From assembly GCA_022749755.1 (NCBI GenBank), contig CM040444.1, positions 16,144,274 through 16,208,273 of the forward strand: DNA of 64,000 nt, in the 5' to 3' direction. Source of the DNA: Azadirachta indica (lineage: Eukaryota; Streptophyta; Magnoliopsida; Sapindales; Meliaceae). Within the stretch, counting starts at the first letter, position 1. Each line of letters opens with the position of its first letter. Below are positions 22,734-38,200 of this stretch, piece after piece. Below the pieces are notes generated by a model. The model did not search any database. It was not told where the DNA came from and saw only the letters and a program-made list of their open reading frames with translations. The position numbers were made by a program, and so were the translations under genes.

Positions 22734-25431
22734 ATGGCTGAAAATCCTCCGTTGCAGGGACTATTTCAGAACTTCCAAAAAGTGACAAATTGCATTCAAA
22801 CCCATCTCTCAAATTTGCTTAACCACCACTCATCATGGCCTCCATCGGCCAATGGAAAGTCTCTCCTCTCCCTTTCTCCGGCCCATAAAAACCAAAGCAA
22901 CGCATCATCGTTAGCCACTGACTCCACCCATCAAATTCTCCTCAAGGTACATTTCAGACATACCCTTTTGTCTATTTATTCTTATAACGATATTTACTCT
23001 CTCCATTCACATTATGTTGGATTTTAATCTCCCGGGGTACTTGTTTGTTAGGGTTGTCTAGCATAAACATGATCGATGTCCAGTAACTGTTTGTAGAATT
23101 TCCTGAGCGAAGAGTCCTCACTGAATTTGCATTAGTGGTGGACGGGGTTGTTTCTTCAATGTGCTTATTGTTAGCACGCGCTCAAAGAACTTACATGTAG
23201 GATAGTAAACGTGGAACGAGAATAAAAAGAAAAGAAGTGCAAACATAGTGTTTCTAGCAGGAATAGCATTTTCTTGATATAATGGTAGTAGCTGCAGGTG
23301 ATTGTAGACTTACAAATTATAAACAAAGAGCGTATTTTGGTGGCCATTGTTTGTGTTGATAATGTAATGACATTTTTTGAGAAGAATTTGATAATCTCAG
23401 CTCGTCTTAAACTGCAACAGACGTCAGGGATTTATACTGACTTGGTGCCTCTGTACTCTCACAGGCCATTTGAAAATTTAGCATGCTTGAATAAACTTCA
23501 ATTGCTATTTTTCAGGGAACATCTGCACCTGTGACTAAAGAAGAGCTTGGAAGAGCCACTTGGACTTTTCTTCACACACTTGCTGCTCAGGTCTGATACT
23601 TTACATGTGCTTTGCTGATTTTGGTTCTTTTCTGTTGGTTCTCTTCTTGAATCCTACTTTGGAATTTTGTTTTTGATTTCTTGTCTATATTTTTATATTA
23701 ATTTTGGCTATTTGAATCTTGATTATTATTTTGTATTCTTCTTCCATAAAAGTGACACTGTAATAAAATTTTGATCTTTTCGTCTCGCCACTCATCTTTA
23801 TCAACTTATTCTTTGCAAGAATACTCTTTGTAGCAGTTTATGTTCATAAATGTTTGACTTTTGGTTGTGTACAGCAGAATTGTGTTGTAGCCACATCATA
23901 ACGTTCCTTTATATTTGACTCTTGTGGATCTATTACCCAACAACATAGAGGCATTTTTGTTTCTGCATAGACCTCTAAAAGTACATGCTTTATAGATGAC
24001 TGACCAAAATGGTCTTACTGGTTGCCTTGTAAAAATTTATTCTACAGTTTGTTATATTAATTTTCTAGTCTGACACTATGATTGCTGTAAATTTACAATG
24101 AAATATATCTACCCCAACTCTATTTTGGTTCTGCAAAGTAGTTCCTAACACAGCTTCAGTTCCCTTCAAACACTCAAGTGATAACAGAATGATACTTTTT
24201 AGTTCAGCACAATAAAAAGTAGAAGAAGCTTTTGACTTTTTGTTGATCGCAGTATCCAGAAAAACCAACAAGACAACAAAAGAAGGATGTAAAAGAACTG
24301 GTAAGATACTATCTAACCCTCCCATACTGAAAGGCCATTCACAAGAGTAGCTATCCTAATTGAATCATAACCTGAAAATTTGCTTTCCTGGTCTTGATTT
24401 CCCAGAATTTATCCAGCTTGTATATGTGTTTTAAGTTTGTAGACTGAATTCTATATATAGTAGAAGAAACTCGTTGTCCTTGTTCACTACTGAGACTAAC
24501 CTTACATATTTGGCTTACAGATGGCAATATTATCTCGGATGTACCCTTGCAAAGAATGTGCAGATCACTTTAAAGAAGTCCTAAGGTACACTGTTTCTTC
24601 TCCAGCTTCCTCTATCCGGTGTTGGTTTTTCTTTTGTAAATGCTAGTCCATTTTCATTCTGATGCATAAATTGCATATTTTTTTTTTTTTTTTGTAGATT
24701 ATGGTGAATGACATAGACCTTTAGCCCCATCTCACCTCAATCAAGGAAGCAATTCAAGCTGTTTCCTTAGTTAATAAACTGACTCAAAGCTCTCACTGCA
24801 AATTTAGTGCAAGATGTGTAGAAAATGTAGAAAATTAGTTCTTTTGACACCTAAGCCATAGTTACATCACACGAAAAGCTGTAAACGTTAGTACTTGGCA
24901 TTTAATTAAAGCTCCCTCTTACTGTCAATTCTTTGTTTATTAGGAAAGACTGGGGAAAGAGAAGGCAGAAAGAGTACTTGATGCTTAACATAAGATTACC
25001 CTTCTTACCATAGTACCTAAACTGAATAATGTTCATGTTATCTAGTTATCTTAATACTTTATGTAAAGATGCTGAGAAACTAATTTCATATTCCCTAAAC
25101 TCTTCCTCATGTTACAGAGCAAATCCTGTTCAGGCTGGATCTCATGATCAGTTCTCTCAGTGGCTATGTCACGTGCATAATGTTGTTAACAGAAGGTAAC
25201 TCCGGTTTTCTCATTTATTTGGCTGACAAAGTTTTAGGGTTTGTAGACTTTGGCTTTATACTGCCTCGAATATTTTAACTGAATCACTTAAGCTAGTATT
25301 AACAAGGTGGCAATTTAAACAGCCTTGGCAAATTGGTTTTCCCCTGTGAACGAGTTGACGCAAGGTGGGGCAAGCTGGAGTGCGACCAACGTGCATGTGA
25401 TGTACAAGGAACTACAAATTTAGGGGACTAG
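22734..25431 (+). CDS. ERV1: FAD-linked sulfhydryl oxidase ERV1
   Basis: Six exons: 22734-22946, 23516-23590, 24253-24300, 24521-24585, 25118-25195, 25323-25431, giving 195 residues. Erv1 passes electrons from imported intermembrane-space proteins to FAD and then to cytochrome c or oxygen, so that disulfides can form in mitochondria. The Erv/ALR domain starts near residue 82 (ELGRATWTFLHTLAAQYPEK). The redox pair next to FAD is YPCKECA (Cys122, Cys125). FAD contacts come from the HVHNVVNR stretch (His152, His154, Asn155, Asn158), and Cys151 with Cys168 forms the CX16C structural bridge. The C-terminal CDQRAC (Cys180-Cys185) is the CX4C shuttle pair typical of plant Erv1, which sits at the C-terminus instead of the N-terminal CXXC of yeast. 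The N-terminal 75 residues are poorly conserved. Complete. Confidence 0.96.
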
Positions 25432-25867
25432 TACTTATGGGAAAAATGTCAAATTCCATACTCAGTGCTACTAATCTTTCTTCAATTTATTGGTTTGTAC
25501 ATGAATAGAAGATATTAGTATCAAAATTTAGAGGTGCAGTATCCAATTGATTGCTTGGGGCACCATTCTCAAACGAACAAATTGATGAAGCATTCATTTA
25601 TCTCACTCTGAATCATCCTTACTGACAAGACCTCTTATTTAGGTTTTGTAATGAACATATTGTAGATGAATTTAATGAAAATGACAGAAAATTCATTTCA
25701 CACAGAGCACATCATCCAAAATTAAATCAAATAACGGTTTAATGCTTTTCTTTCCTAATTAGATTTAGGAAATCGGAAAATGAAGTCCCTATCAGTTCAA
25801 GCACAAGATTATCCCCATCAAAAACTAAAATTGGGGGAAAGCATAACCCGTTCATCTTAGCTATCAA
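25432..25867. other. Shared 3' region of convergent ERV1 and UBP-finger genes
   Basis: The two genes end tail to tail 436 bases apart. Both 3' UTRs must lie here and could overlap. Confidence 0.5.
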
Positions 25868-26678
25868 TTAACTACCTAATGATGCACCCTCAGTCTGCTT
25901 ATCTTCAACAGGCCGAATCGGTGGAGCTTCACCAAATTTTAGGATGTAAGCAGTCTCATGAACAGGTCGCAGTTGCTGAATCACTTGAGCATCTAAATAC
26001 GCATCGCAGTTGAAACACCAAACTGACAGGTCGCTGCTTCCCGAAAACAACAGTGTCTTCAATAAAAACTTACACAAAATGTTGCCAAATAAACAAAGTT
26101 CATGATCATACCTATAGCTTAATCCTATAGAGTGTTTTGTTTGCTGGTAATGCTGCAGCATATGCTTGTTCACAAAACGACTGCAAAGCACTTCCTTGCA
26201 GCTCAAGCATAGCCAGTTTTCATTCGGGTGTTGGCACCTTACACATCGCAAATTTCTTCAAAAGGTTAAAATCCAGCAAGAATTCTTTATATATATATAT
26301 ATATATATATATACCGCTTCTATTTTTCTAATTTTTAATGATAAATTTTTCTAATTTCCACCAAAATGAATCAAAGGAATTAAATTTCTCTGTTCGGAGT
26401 ACTTGGCTAACCTGTTGCAGGGAGTATCAGGAGTTGGTATGTGAATGAGATCAGACGATAACGAACCCAGGTGATCACACGAGGTCAGAGCTTCGACCCA
26501 ACCCGATTCCGCTCCGAACATCAAATCATCTTCCTCTACAAATTGGTCTTCCTGAAACTAATGAATTTGAAAACACTTTAAACGAAAGCTAAGAAACAGC
26601 CAATAGAATACGATGACGTCATTCGAAACGGAGTTGTGTTACCGGAGCTTTAGACGAAGAGGTTGCTCTGTTCGCCAT
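25868..26678 (-). CDS. Small UBP-type zinc-finger protein
   Basis: Four exons on the minus strand (26678-26643, 26551-26412, 26237-26112, 26033-25868) give 155 residues. A ZnF-UBP domain fills residues 35-145. The zinc ligand pattern is visible: CDHL (Cys37, His39), TPCNRCQHP (Cys57, Cys60), WLCLSCKEVLCSRFVNKHM (Cys69, Cys72, Cys77, His84), then DLSVWCFNCDAYL with two more cysteines. CSRFVNKHM corresponds to the pocket that binds the free C-terminal Gly-Gly of ubiquitin in HDAC6 and USP5 fingers. There is no protease or deacetylase domain, so it is probably a ubiquitin-binding adaptor. At 26237 a nearer acceptor (TGTAAG|G) was chosen over an upstream AG because it gives the expected PCNRCQHP joint. 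It is head to head with RPS29, 608 bases apart. Confidence 0.92.
26289..26313. repeat. (TA)n microsatellite in intron of the UBP-finger gene
   Basis: About 12 TA units in the second intron. Confidence 0.9.
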
Positions 26679-29583
<2,905 letters not shown>

Positions 29584-30672
29584 ATGAACAGTGAGGAAGA
29601 TGAAAATGGTTGGGTTCCGGGTTCCGTTCCTGCTGGACGAAGCTGCTCTTACCTTCTCATCGTCGGTGGTTCCTCTACTCATGGCAAGTCTCAAGATTTT
29701 CCTTATGGGCACAACCGTTTGGCTTTTGCTTAATGCTTCACATGCTACTGTTGTTGATTTGATTTCCTGAATGATGAATTAACGAAACTTATAGCTGCTA
29801 GATGTTAGGTCATTAAAAGATGTGAATCAAGTGAGAACAGGGATTACATACAGAAAACTTAATCTAGTTCATGAATACTAATTCTGGCGTCCGCAGAATG
29901 ATACTTACAACCCTTGCCCAATAGTGTCCTACACCTGCAGCAAATTCACTCTTTTGTTTCATATGTTATGCGTTCACTCTTTACAGCATAATTCAACAAA
30001 TCATACGTGGTTTATCATGATCGCATGTCCACCCCTGCCCATCAAACGAAATGAACCATGGTCCATGGTGAAAATTCGAAGTTGATGTTTAAATTGGCAT
30101 CTCATTCCAGATGATATTTATTTGACACTATGCTACATGATATTAGGATGTTTAATTCTGACTGGTATTTAGTTTTCTGCAAGTTTGAGTCTTAACTGGG
30201 ACATTTATAACTTTGTGGCCAGTTGAGTTCACCATGTTCCTATTTCTAAAATGATGTTGTATATTTGAATTGAACCCAGGTATGAGTTTCGGCGTCAGTG
30301 CGCATTATGTTGCAGCAACACCATCAATCAGGGAACTAACGGCATACATTTTAGTCTGCTGAGAAAAGATTTGTCTGTGTTACCAATTTGGAAAATGTGT
30401 TTCTTAATTGTTTTTCCCAAATCCGGGAGAAAAGTAATACTCAGAGGAAAATTAACAGGGACAACATAAACTTGGAGGATTACCAGCAGATTGATCCAAC
30501 TCCAAGTTCATCAGCTGCAATAACCTCAGGACCAATTGAGCATGGTACTCATCTTATGCCTTTCATTCCGAAGCTTTCACCACCATATAATACAGCCATG
30601 CTGGCTCGTCTTTGCCTCCACCCGCTTAAAACTTCCAATGACAAGCTGCAAATAAATTCCCTCGCTGTTTAG
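29584..30672 (+). other. Possible unrecognised gene or gene remnant
   Basis: Three segments look coding but I cannot place them in a family. (1) ATG 29584 opens a 49-residue frame starting MNSEEDENGWVPG and including SCSYLLIVGGSSTHG. (2) From 30280, after a CCCAG acceptor, the frame gives MSFGVSAHYVAATPSIREL; joining 29683 to 30280 would be in frame but uses a GC donor (ATG|GCAAGT). (3) A 94-codon frame at 30388-30672 ends in a stop; it holds EDYQQIDPTPSSS and GPIEHGTHLMPFIPK, which look like a conserved protein tail. No single spliced frame joins all three that I could find. It may be a short gene, a remnant, or two separate pieces. Confidence 0.3.
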
Positions 30673-33600
30673 TTATGTTATGTTAGGATATGATTATTTC
30701 ATACATTAGGAAACTGGTCAATGTCAGGATGCTCTCTTTGCATATGTAGAAGTAGAAAAGTTCGATAAATTTTTAGAACTGAAGTTAATCCATTTTGCCG
30801 TATGCATATGAAGATATGGGATTATCAGTTGCTCAGAAAGTGATTTTTTCTGTTTATGTTTTCGGATAATTTAGATAACCATTTGAGCATAGTGTTAATT
30901 ACTTCTGATAGTTGCATCACATCAGCTTTTTACATTTCACAGTTGGAACAACTTCCAGATGATAAATCCTTTGGTGAGGTGGAGCAATATGGAACTTGGA
31001 TGCTTTTCCTTATTTGGCTTTGACACTTTAATGATAGAAGAGAAATTGATTGATGTTTGAAAAGAAATCTAAAGATGACATCCTAGAAATACCTTAAAGA
31101 AGAAGAAATTTTTAGTCAAGTAGTAGGTTGGTTAAATAGATCATTGCAATCACTTTGGCTTGTACTTGCATAGAAGTGCTTTTATTCTTGATAGTTTATT
31201 TGCCAAATTCTTCTTAATTCAGCTTTCTTCTCAATAAAGTTAGAAATAGAGTGTTTTTATAAAGCATAGTGGAGCCTTTTATCCATTCTTAAATGTGCTC
31301 CAATTATAAAAAAAATTATAAAATTAATAACAAGCATGTGCTAAAAGGTAGCTAGGGTGGCTGGGCCTCAAAAAGTTCTTCCATTGCCTTTTTAAAAGTA
31401 AATCAATGATGTTCGAATCTTAGATTCTAAGAAAATTTACAGCCAAATTGTATAATTAACAAATTTTGATCATGCACAGTTCACAAATACTTTGATCTTA
31501 ATATTTCTAAATATTCATCATACATCACTTTTATTTTTATAACTTATATTATTATAAAAATAGAAGCAAACCCTTCTCCAATACTTATGTGAGTGAAATT
31601 CCAACCAAAAATTCTATTATAATATTCATTAACTTTTATGTATTCTCACATAAAATAAAAATCAAACTAGAAATATCTAGATTTATATACAATCTTACAC
31701 TCATTTTCAATGATTATATTACTTAAATTGGATTAAGTAATAGTGCTCTCTTAATTGATTTTTGAGGGGAGTAGAAGGAGTAAGCAAGGGTCAATTCCTT
31801 TAAAGTGTGGGGATGAAGTGGAAAGAACAAGCAATGTTGGGAAAGCAAAGCAATGGATATAGACAATACCATTCTCTCTAAGTCTATAGTCACTTTGAAA
31901 ATGAGCCAAGTTAAATGTAATGTGTGCGTATAAACAAGACACAAGAACAACTTAGTGGGTGTGTTGTGTTACTTTTAAACCAATTATACTTTTGAGTGTG
32001 CCTTAAGTCACATGCCCACAAACAAATGTTTTCAACTTTCATCATTCTATAATACATGGCTAGCCGCCTAGCCCCATATCTTTAGAAACAGAGTTCTGTT
32101 TAATAATCTTTTCCTTCTCTTAGAAAAAGAAAACAGAGTGACGAAATTTATCTATATAATTTAATTACAAACAAAAATAACAAATCAATTTATAAATTTT
32201 ATCATTTATCTTAAATTTGATTATTTATTTTTTTCGCTAATAAAGTCCTACAGTGAGGACAAGTTTAAAATAAGTAGCATTAATTATATTTATGAACTTA
32301 TTTTTTAAATGGAATAGATGGGTTGATGATTATTTATAGTAAAAAGAAATTAAAAAAAAAAAGAAAAGTCTAAAATCCATAGGGTAAGGGATACGACAAC
32401 TCCTACATGAGTAGTTAATTGGTTTCTAGTTGTCGGTTATTAATCTAATAATTAATTAATTTGCTTTTGGTTTGTACATGTGAGCTGTAGTTCTAGACAG
32501 AAATCCAACTTTTACCCGTTTCTGTTCGGTCTCGGTTTTTGTCTGGCTTTGGTCCTCGGTTTTTATTTTTTAATGTTATAAGTTTGTTATTTTACAATTT
32601 TACTGTTATTCTATTAAGAATTTGTTAAAAATTTTATTAAAAATTTAACATTTATTATAACATATATAATGTCCAGAAATCTATTCTCATTTATCTAAAA
32701 ATTTTAAAATATTTTTATTTAGCATGGGAATTCATACTAACTGTGATTAGTAAGAGCCGACCGTACATTTTTATACACATGCGTTCTCACAATTCAGACA
32801 AGTGTTGATGGCTTTATATTTACTTCTTTTAATTGTAATAAAAATATAAAATTTGAAAGTATTTGTACTTATTCTTATTCATCGATAATAAAAAAAAAAT
32901 ATCAATTTTTATTAGATTTTATCGTTTATATATGTGTGTGTTATATTTTTAAGCATTTAGTAGCATATGAGACATTAATGTAGAATAAGCTTACAAAATT
33001 TAGACTCTAAGCACATTGGAAAGAAGTCAGTCATCTGATTTTGATGATTAAATTCAAAGAAAGTAAAAGAAAGAAATGAAACAGAATACCATACGACCCA
33101 TCACCTTTCCATTACTACTTAATAATTAATAGTGGACTACGACTATCATATCATTTTATTGTTGTCACTTTCACTTTCTAGTCAACTCTATTTTGGCTTT
33201 GAAGTCATCCTCATACCTTATTTCTAAATTAACAATGCATTCTCTTGCTAAAACCTCACAAGGGTATTTTCTAACCCATTACCATTCTACAACTAAAATT
33301 AAAGATGTTATTTATGGAATATTTTATTATAATTAAGGCTATGAAAAATTGAAAATTTGGACAAATTCTCTAGATCAAAGAGAAAAAGTTAATGATATTT
33401 TCTAGAAAAATAAAAAAAATAAAAATGCGTTGAAAGCAAGGGATACAAGGGGTGAGAGTGACAAAAAGAGACATAACATCTTAAATAAAAACTAATTAAC
33501 AAATTAAGTTGTAGTAACTTAGGTTGCAATAATCACAAGGCAAATGCTTTGTCTGTTCCTTTTTTATTAGTTTTATAATAAGCTTTTGATTTTGCATACT

Positions 33601-33710
33601 AAGCATTGTTGATCTCTTATTCATTCATTCATGATAACATCAATTTCTCATTTGCTTGAGAGCTCTTTTCATGGAGGTTAGCTCATTCATTTTCTCTTCC
33701 CCAAGGTAAT

Positions 33711-33731
33711 CTCTCTCTCTCTCTCTCTCTT
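33711..33731. repeat. (CT)n microsatellite
   Basis: About 10 CT units. Confidence 0.85.
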
Positions 33732-34919
33732 TCATATTCCCTTAATAGAAGCAATTAAGATTTCATAATTGCATCATTATGTATTTGTAATTATTCATTT
33801 AGGAGGAGATAATCTATCTCATCTACTTATTCATTAGTATGTATTTTCTCTTGAAAATTAGGAAATCCTTGTTACTATTAAAATTGTCCTTTAATAATTA
33901 TATGGTTATTATTAACATAACATTATTATATTATGATACTTATTAACTAAAAATATTTCAATAGAGGTACAAAATAATACTGTAATATTACTCAAATGAT
34001 ATAATTTTACTTTCTATGATTAATAGTGGTCAACTAAAAGGTGCATGACAATTCAGTCATAAAATTCTTATTCACTTTATTGGTACAATTTTTTTTTAAT
34101 CTCTATTAATTGCTTTTTTTTTTCCCTTTACAAACCAATTTTATTGTTTGATGTGCAAACTTGTACTCGTTATAAAAGTTTACATACACATGAATTAATA
34201 GTATTTTCATTTTTTGTTGTTGACCTTCTCCCAACAAGTTATTGCTTTAGTTTAGCAACTAATGTTGCTATAAGGTCAAATTGTTGGCTGTATTTGAAAA
34301 TGGGACTCATTTAGTTTGCAATTCATTGGTGTAAGCTTTCAACGCACCCCACCAAGAAAAACAAAAACCAAAAAACAAAGTTATTGGGATGGACAACTTT
34401 TACAAATTTTATTTCACAACAATTATAAATTACGAGCATAATATTTTAGTTTTAAACATTTCTTTATATTTTTAAAGTAATAGAAAAATATGTGCTACAA
34501 ATTTTTTTAAAAAACTTTTAAAAATTGGCCTATTATTTCTTTTAAGTATTGAACAACTGGAGTAAATTATCAAAGAATTTAATAGAAAAAAGTTTAAAAG
34601 AGTGGGTTTGGGGTTTGTCTAAATACAATTTATTTAGTTGGACATTTACTTTTTCCTGTTCTATAAGAATTTTTTTTCCAGCAATTTATTCCTCTCTTTT
34701 TTTATTTAATTCATTTTAATCAATTATAAAAAATGATAATAATAATATGATGGGCTAGTAATAAACAAATTGCATATTACTTGGTAAAGTGTAATTAAGA
34801 TTTGATTAACTGAAAAATAATATGATTATATTAAATTAAATTAAGGTTAGCGTTGCTCCAAAGATTCACAAAAACCCAAACCCAAAAGCCCCTCCCCATC
34901 TCACCTCACCTCACCTACC

Positions 34920-34968
34920 TTCTCTCTCTCTCTCTCTCTCACTCTCACTCTCACTCTCACACACACAC
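34920..34968. repeat. Pyrimidine microsatellite in the leader region of the QWRF gene
   Basis: A TC run followed by repeats of ACTCTC and then CA. It lies about 240 bases upstream of the QWRF start; CT runs are common in plant leaders. Confidence 0.8.
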
Positions 34969-35098
34969 AAATTCACGGAGCACTGTGCTTTTCCACTGTT
35001 CCCCAGAATGCCAAAATCTTCACTTACCCTTTCCTCCTTCTCTTCTTCCACTCCTGAAATCTCTTAATCTCTGCTCTCTTTTTTCGCAGCTTGCTGTA

Positions 35099-35179
35099 AT
35101 GAACAAGGAGGAATTCTCTCTGGCTTAAAGTGAAGAATGAAAAAAGATACATTCTTGGACTAAGAAAGAGGCAATGTGA
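35099..35179 (+). promoter_or_regulatory. Three short upstream ORFs in the QWRF leader
   Basis: ATG 35099 opens MNKEEFSLA and stops at 35126-35128. ATG 35137 opens an 8-codon frame that stops at 35161-35163. ATG 35174 is followed at once by TGA (start-stop). All end before the main ATG at 35207. If the transcript includes them, they should lower or regulate translation of the main frame. Confidence 0.6.
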
Positions 35180-35206
35180 AGAGAAAGATTTCAGAGCTCT
35201 CTGATA

Positions 35207-38200
35207 ATGGTGGCTGCCATTTCTCAAGCACAGGAAGACCGACATAATGCTACTACTAGTTCAAGACCTCCCCTTTTGCCTTCTGAGAAAGACAATGCTG
35301 CTCATAATAGTGTTGTTAGGAAACCCAGAGGAAGACAAGTTTCTTCCAGATACTTGTCACCTTGTCCCTCTTCTTCTTCATCTTCATCTTCTACTACAAC
35401 AACTACTACAGAAACTGTAAAGAGCCAAAGCCAGAGATTTTCTTCTCCACTTCTGTCTCGCTCCACGAATTCATCAACTTTACAAAGTACATTTCCTTCT
35501 GCAGGGCCTAAAAGATCGCAATCTGTAGATAGAAGGCGGCCTGTGAGTAGTAGTGCTACTCCGAGGCCGAAAACTCCAGCTCCGAGCTCCAAACAAAGCA
35601 ATGCAAGTCAAGAAGTTTCCACAGCAACAAAGATGCTTATAACTTCAACAAGGAGTTTGTCTGTTTCTTTCCAAGGTGAGGCCTTTTCGCTTCCCATTAG
35701 CAAGACTAAAGCAAAGGCAACTCCGGAGAGGAGAAGAGCGACTCCAGTGAGAGATCAGCCGTGGCCAGGTAGGACTCGGCAAGGGAATCCGGGTTCTACC
35801 CCGTTATCAAGGAGTTTGGATTGTAGCGTTGAAAGCAGGAAGTTCGTTGGGGTTGGATCTGGGGTGGTGGCTAAGTCATTGAACCAATCTTTGACTGAAT
35901 ATGAGAATAGATTGAGCTTGGATTCAGATAATGCTAAGCAAAACAAAGATGGGAATTTGTTGACGAATGAGCCTTGTGATCTTGTAACATCTGATGATAC
36001 TGATAGTGTGTCATCTGGTAGCACCAACACTTCTGGGGTGCCAGAATCTGGTGGTGTCGTTTCAAAAATGAAAAACGGTGCTCGTAGTATGGTTGTTTCT
36101 GCTAGATTCTGGCAAGAAACTAATAGCCGGTTGAGAAGATTACAGGATCCAGGGTCTCCTTTATCTACTAGTCCCGGGTCAAGAATGAGTAACCCATCAA
36201 AATTCTTGCAGTCAAAAAGATTTTCAAGTGATAGTGCATTGAATATGTCTCCGAGAACCATGGCTTCACCTATTCGGGGAGCCACTAGGCCTGCATCTCC
36301 TAGTAAGGTTTGGAATAGTCCTGGTTTGTCTCCATCAAGGGGCATGCCTAGTCCTGCGAGAATGAGAAATGGAGTTGGTGGTATTTTCAGTGGGAATTCT
36401 GGTAACATACCTTCAATTCTTAGTTTTTCTGTGGATATAAGGAGAGGGAAGATGGGCGAGGATCGAATGGTTGATGCTCATTTGTTGAGGCTTCTATATA
36501 ACCGGTACTTGCAATGGCGGTTTGTAAATGCTCGGGCAGATGCTACATTCATGGTGCAGCGGCTAAATGCAGAGGTATGTTTTTTGCTTATATATGTTTT
36601 GTGGTCTTCAGTTGATGCTCACTTAAATTTTATTTGTAGTCATTTGAGTCTTATCTTGGATGCTTGTCTACTTTAACTGCAGATTGCTTGTGCAAAAATT
36701 TATATATCTAAAAATATTGCACATAGAATGGATTGTGTGGTTAAATAAGAAACAGAAATTCATATTAGTTCTCTTCTATGTAATCCTATTATTCATTGCA
36801 CACTCTTTGTTCAGTTGTCACCAAATTTGGCATTGTGTAGTTGCTATGATAAAAATTTGGAACAATAAACGCTGCGCCTCATTTAATACATACTTCATCC
36901 TGGGAAAGAATTGTCTGTTTGAGAATTCATGGTGTTTATAATATAGAGAAGGGAGGACCTTAATGTCATTCAATCGTGATCAGTAATTGTAAGGTCTTTA
37001 AGTGAGTGGAGAGTTTGACAACGCCTAAAGAAATAATCTTCCTCTAGAATGCTTTGGCCTCAACGATAGATGCTACGATGTCTGTGGAAGGATTAGACGA
37101 CTGTTGCTATGTTTATATGATCTCGTCTTTGGGTATTTCATTGTAACTTTAATTTCTTAAGCTTGTGCATTAGGAGAGTGCATTTTCAATTTGATGTCTT
37201 CGTAGCATAGGCATTTTATTCATGGAGTGAAAAATATAGGGAAGAAAGGACCCTGAGGGGATTCACAGTGGTGTTCAGTGATTGTAAGTCTTTGAGTGAA
37301 TGGAGAGTTTGATAGCAATAAAGATAGGTCTTCCTTCTAGAACCCTTTAGCCTCGGCGAAAGATGCTGCATTGTCTGTGGAAAGGATTGCACCACTTTTA
37401 TTCTGTCTACATGATCTCTTGTTTGGGGTATTTCATTGTAACTTCAGTTTCTCAAACTTTTTAAATTAGAAGGGTGAATTTTTCTATTTGATACCTTGGC
37501 AAGTAGCATAGTCACTTTATTGCTTTCTCTGGCAGCAAGATTTTCTTGCTTCTACTAACATTGGAAAATAGTCTGATATCTGTCACAGCATTTTTACTAA
37601 GTTATGACCAAAAACTATGTAGGATTTTGTGGCCTAGACACATTAAATTGAGACTTGTGGGAACCATTAAGTATTCTTATACTAGGGAAAAGGTCTGGAC
37701 CATTTATGCCTCCATAAATGCGCAGCATTGTCTTTGGCTAGGATTATGTTATTGTTATTAGTCTGCATAATCTCTTCTTTGGAGTACTCTATTTTAACTT
37801 TATTTTCTTAAACTTCCTAGAGAATAATTGCTGAATTTCCCTTATCAACCTTGGCAGGTACTCTGTTGCTTTCTTTAATAACAACATTTTGATGCCTTTC
37901 ATAAGCTTGATCAAGTTTTTGGTATCCACTGCATCAGTCCCTTTGATTCATGGAACTTCATGTCTCAAATGAATTCAGTCAATAATTTGGAAAATAAATG
38001 AAACATTGCTGACTTAGAGCTCCTTTTTTTTTTTTTCTGGTGCATGATTTTTGAAGAGTTTTTCAATCTGTCTTTATTCTTGCTAATTCTCATTCTCGAC
38101 AGGATCCATGAAGGTTGCCTCCCTACTCATGATTATTGGCCAGTGATGCCCTTATTCAACACTACTCTAATTTATTGATGTCTAAAATGTCTAACAAATC

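Larger units (their letters stand above)
30673..35098. other. Long intergenic stretch before the QWRF gene
   Basis: I find no supported gene. The DNA is strongly AT-rich, especially 31430-34800. It holds a (CT)n run at 33711-33731, a possible tRNA-derived SINE remnant near 31345-31425, and T-rich blocks. At 33671 an ATG frame with a possible donor (CCCAAG|GTAATC) lies before the CT run, but nothing downstream continues it. Confidence 0.5.

Noticed and set aside
26166..26354. Open frames over the UBP-finger gene on the plus strand, running into the (TA)n repeat
   Set aside because: They are shadows of the minus-strand gene and encode Tyr-Ile repeats from the microsatellite.
33671..33710. A short ATG frame ending in a donor-like AAG|GTAATC
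   Set aside because: The frame is about 12 codons and no downstream exon continues it before the QWRF gene.
35302..36408. Long minus-strand frames over QWRF exon 1
   Set aside because: The plus-strand frame has the family motifs; the antisense frames arise from codon bias of the Ser-rich region.
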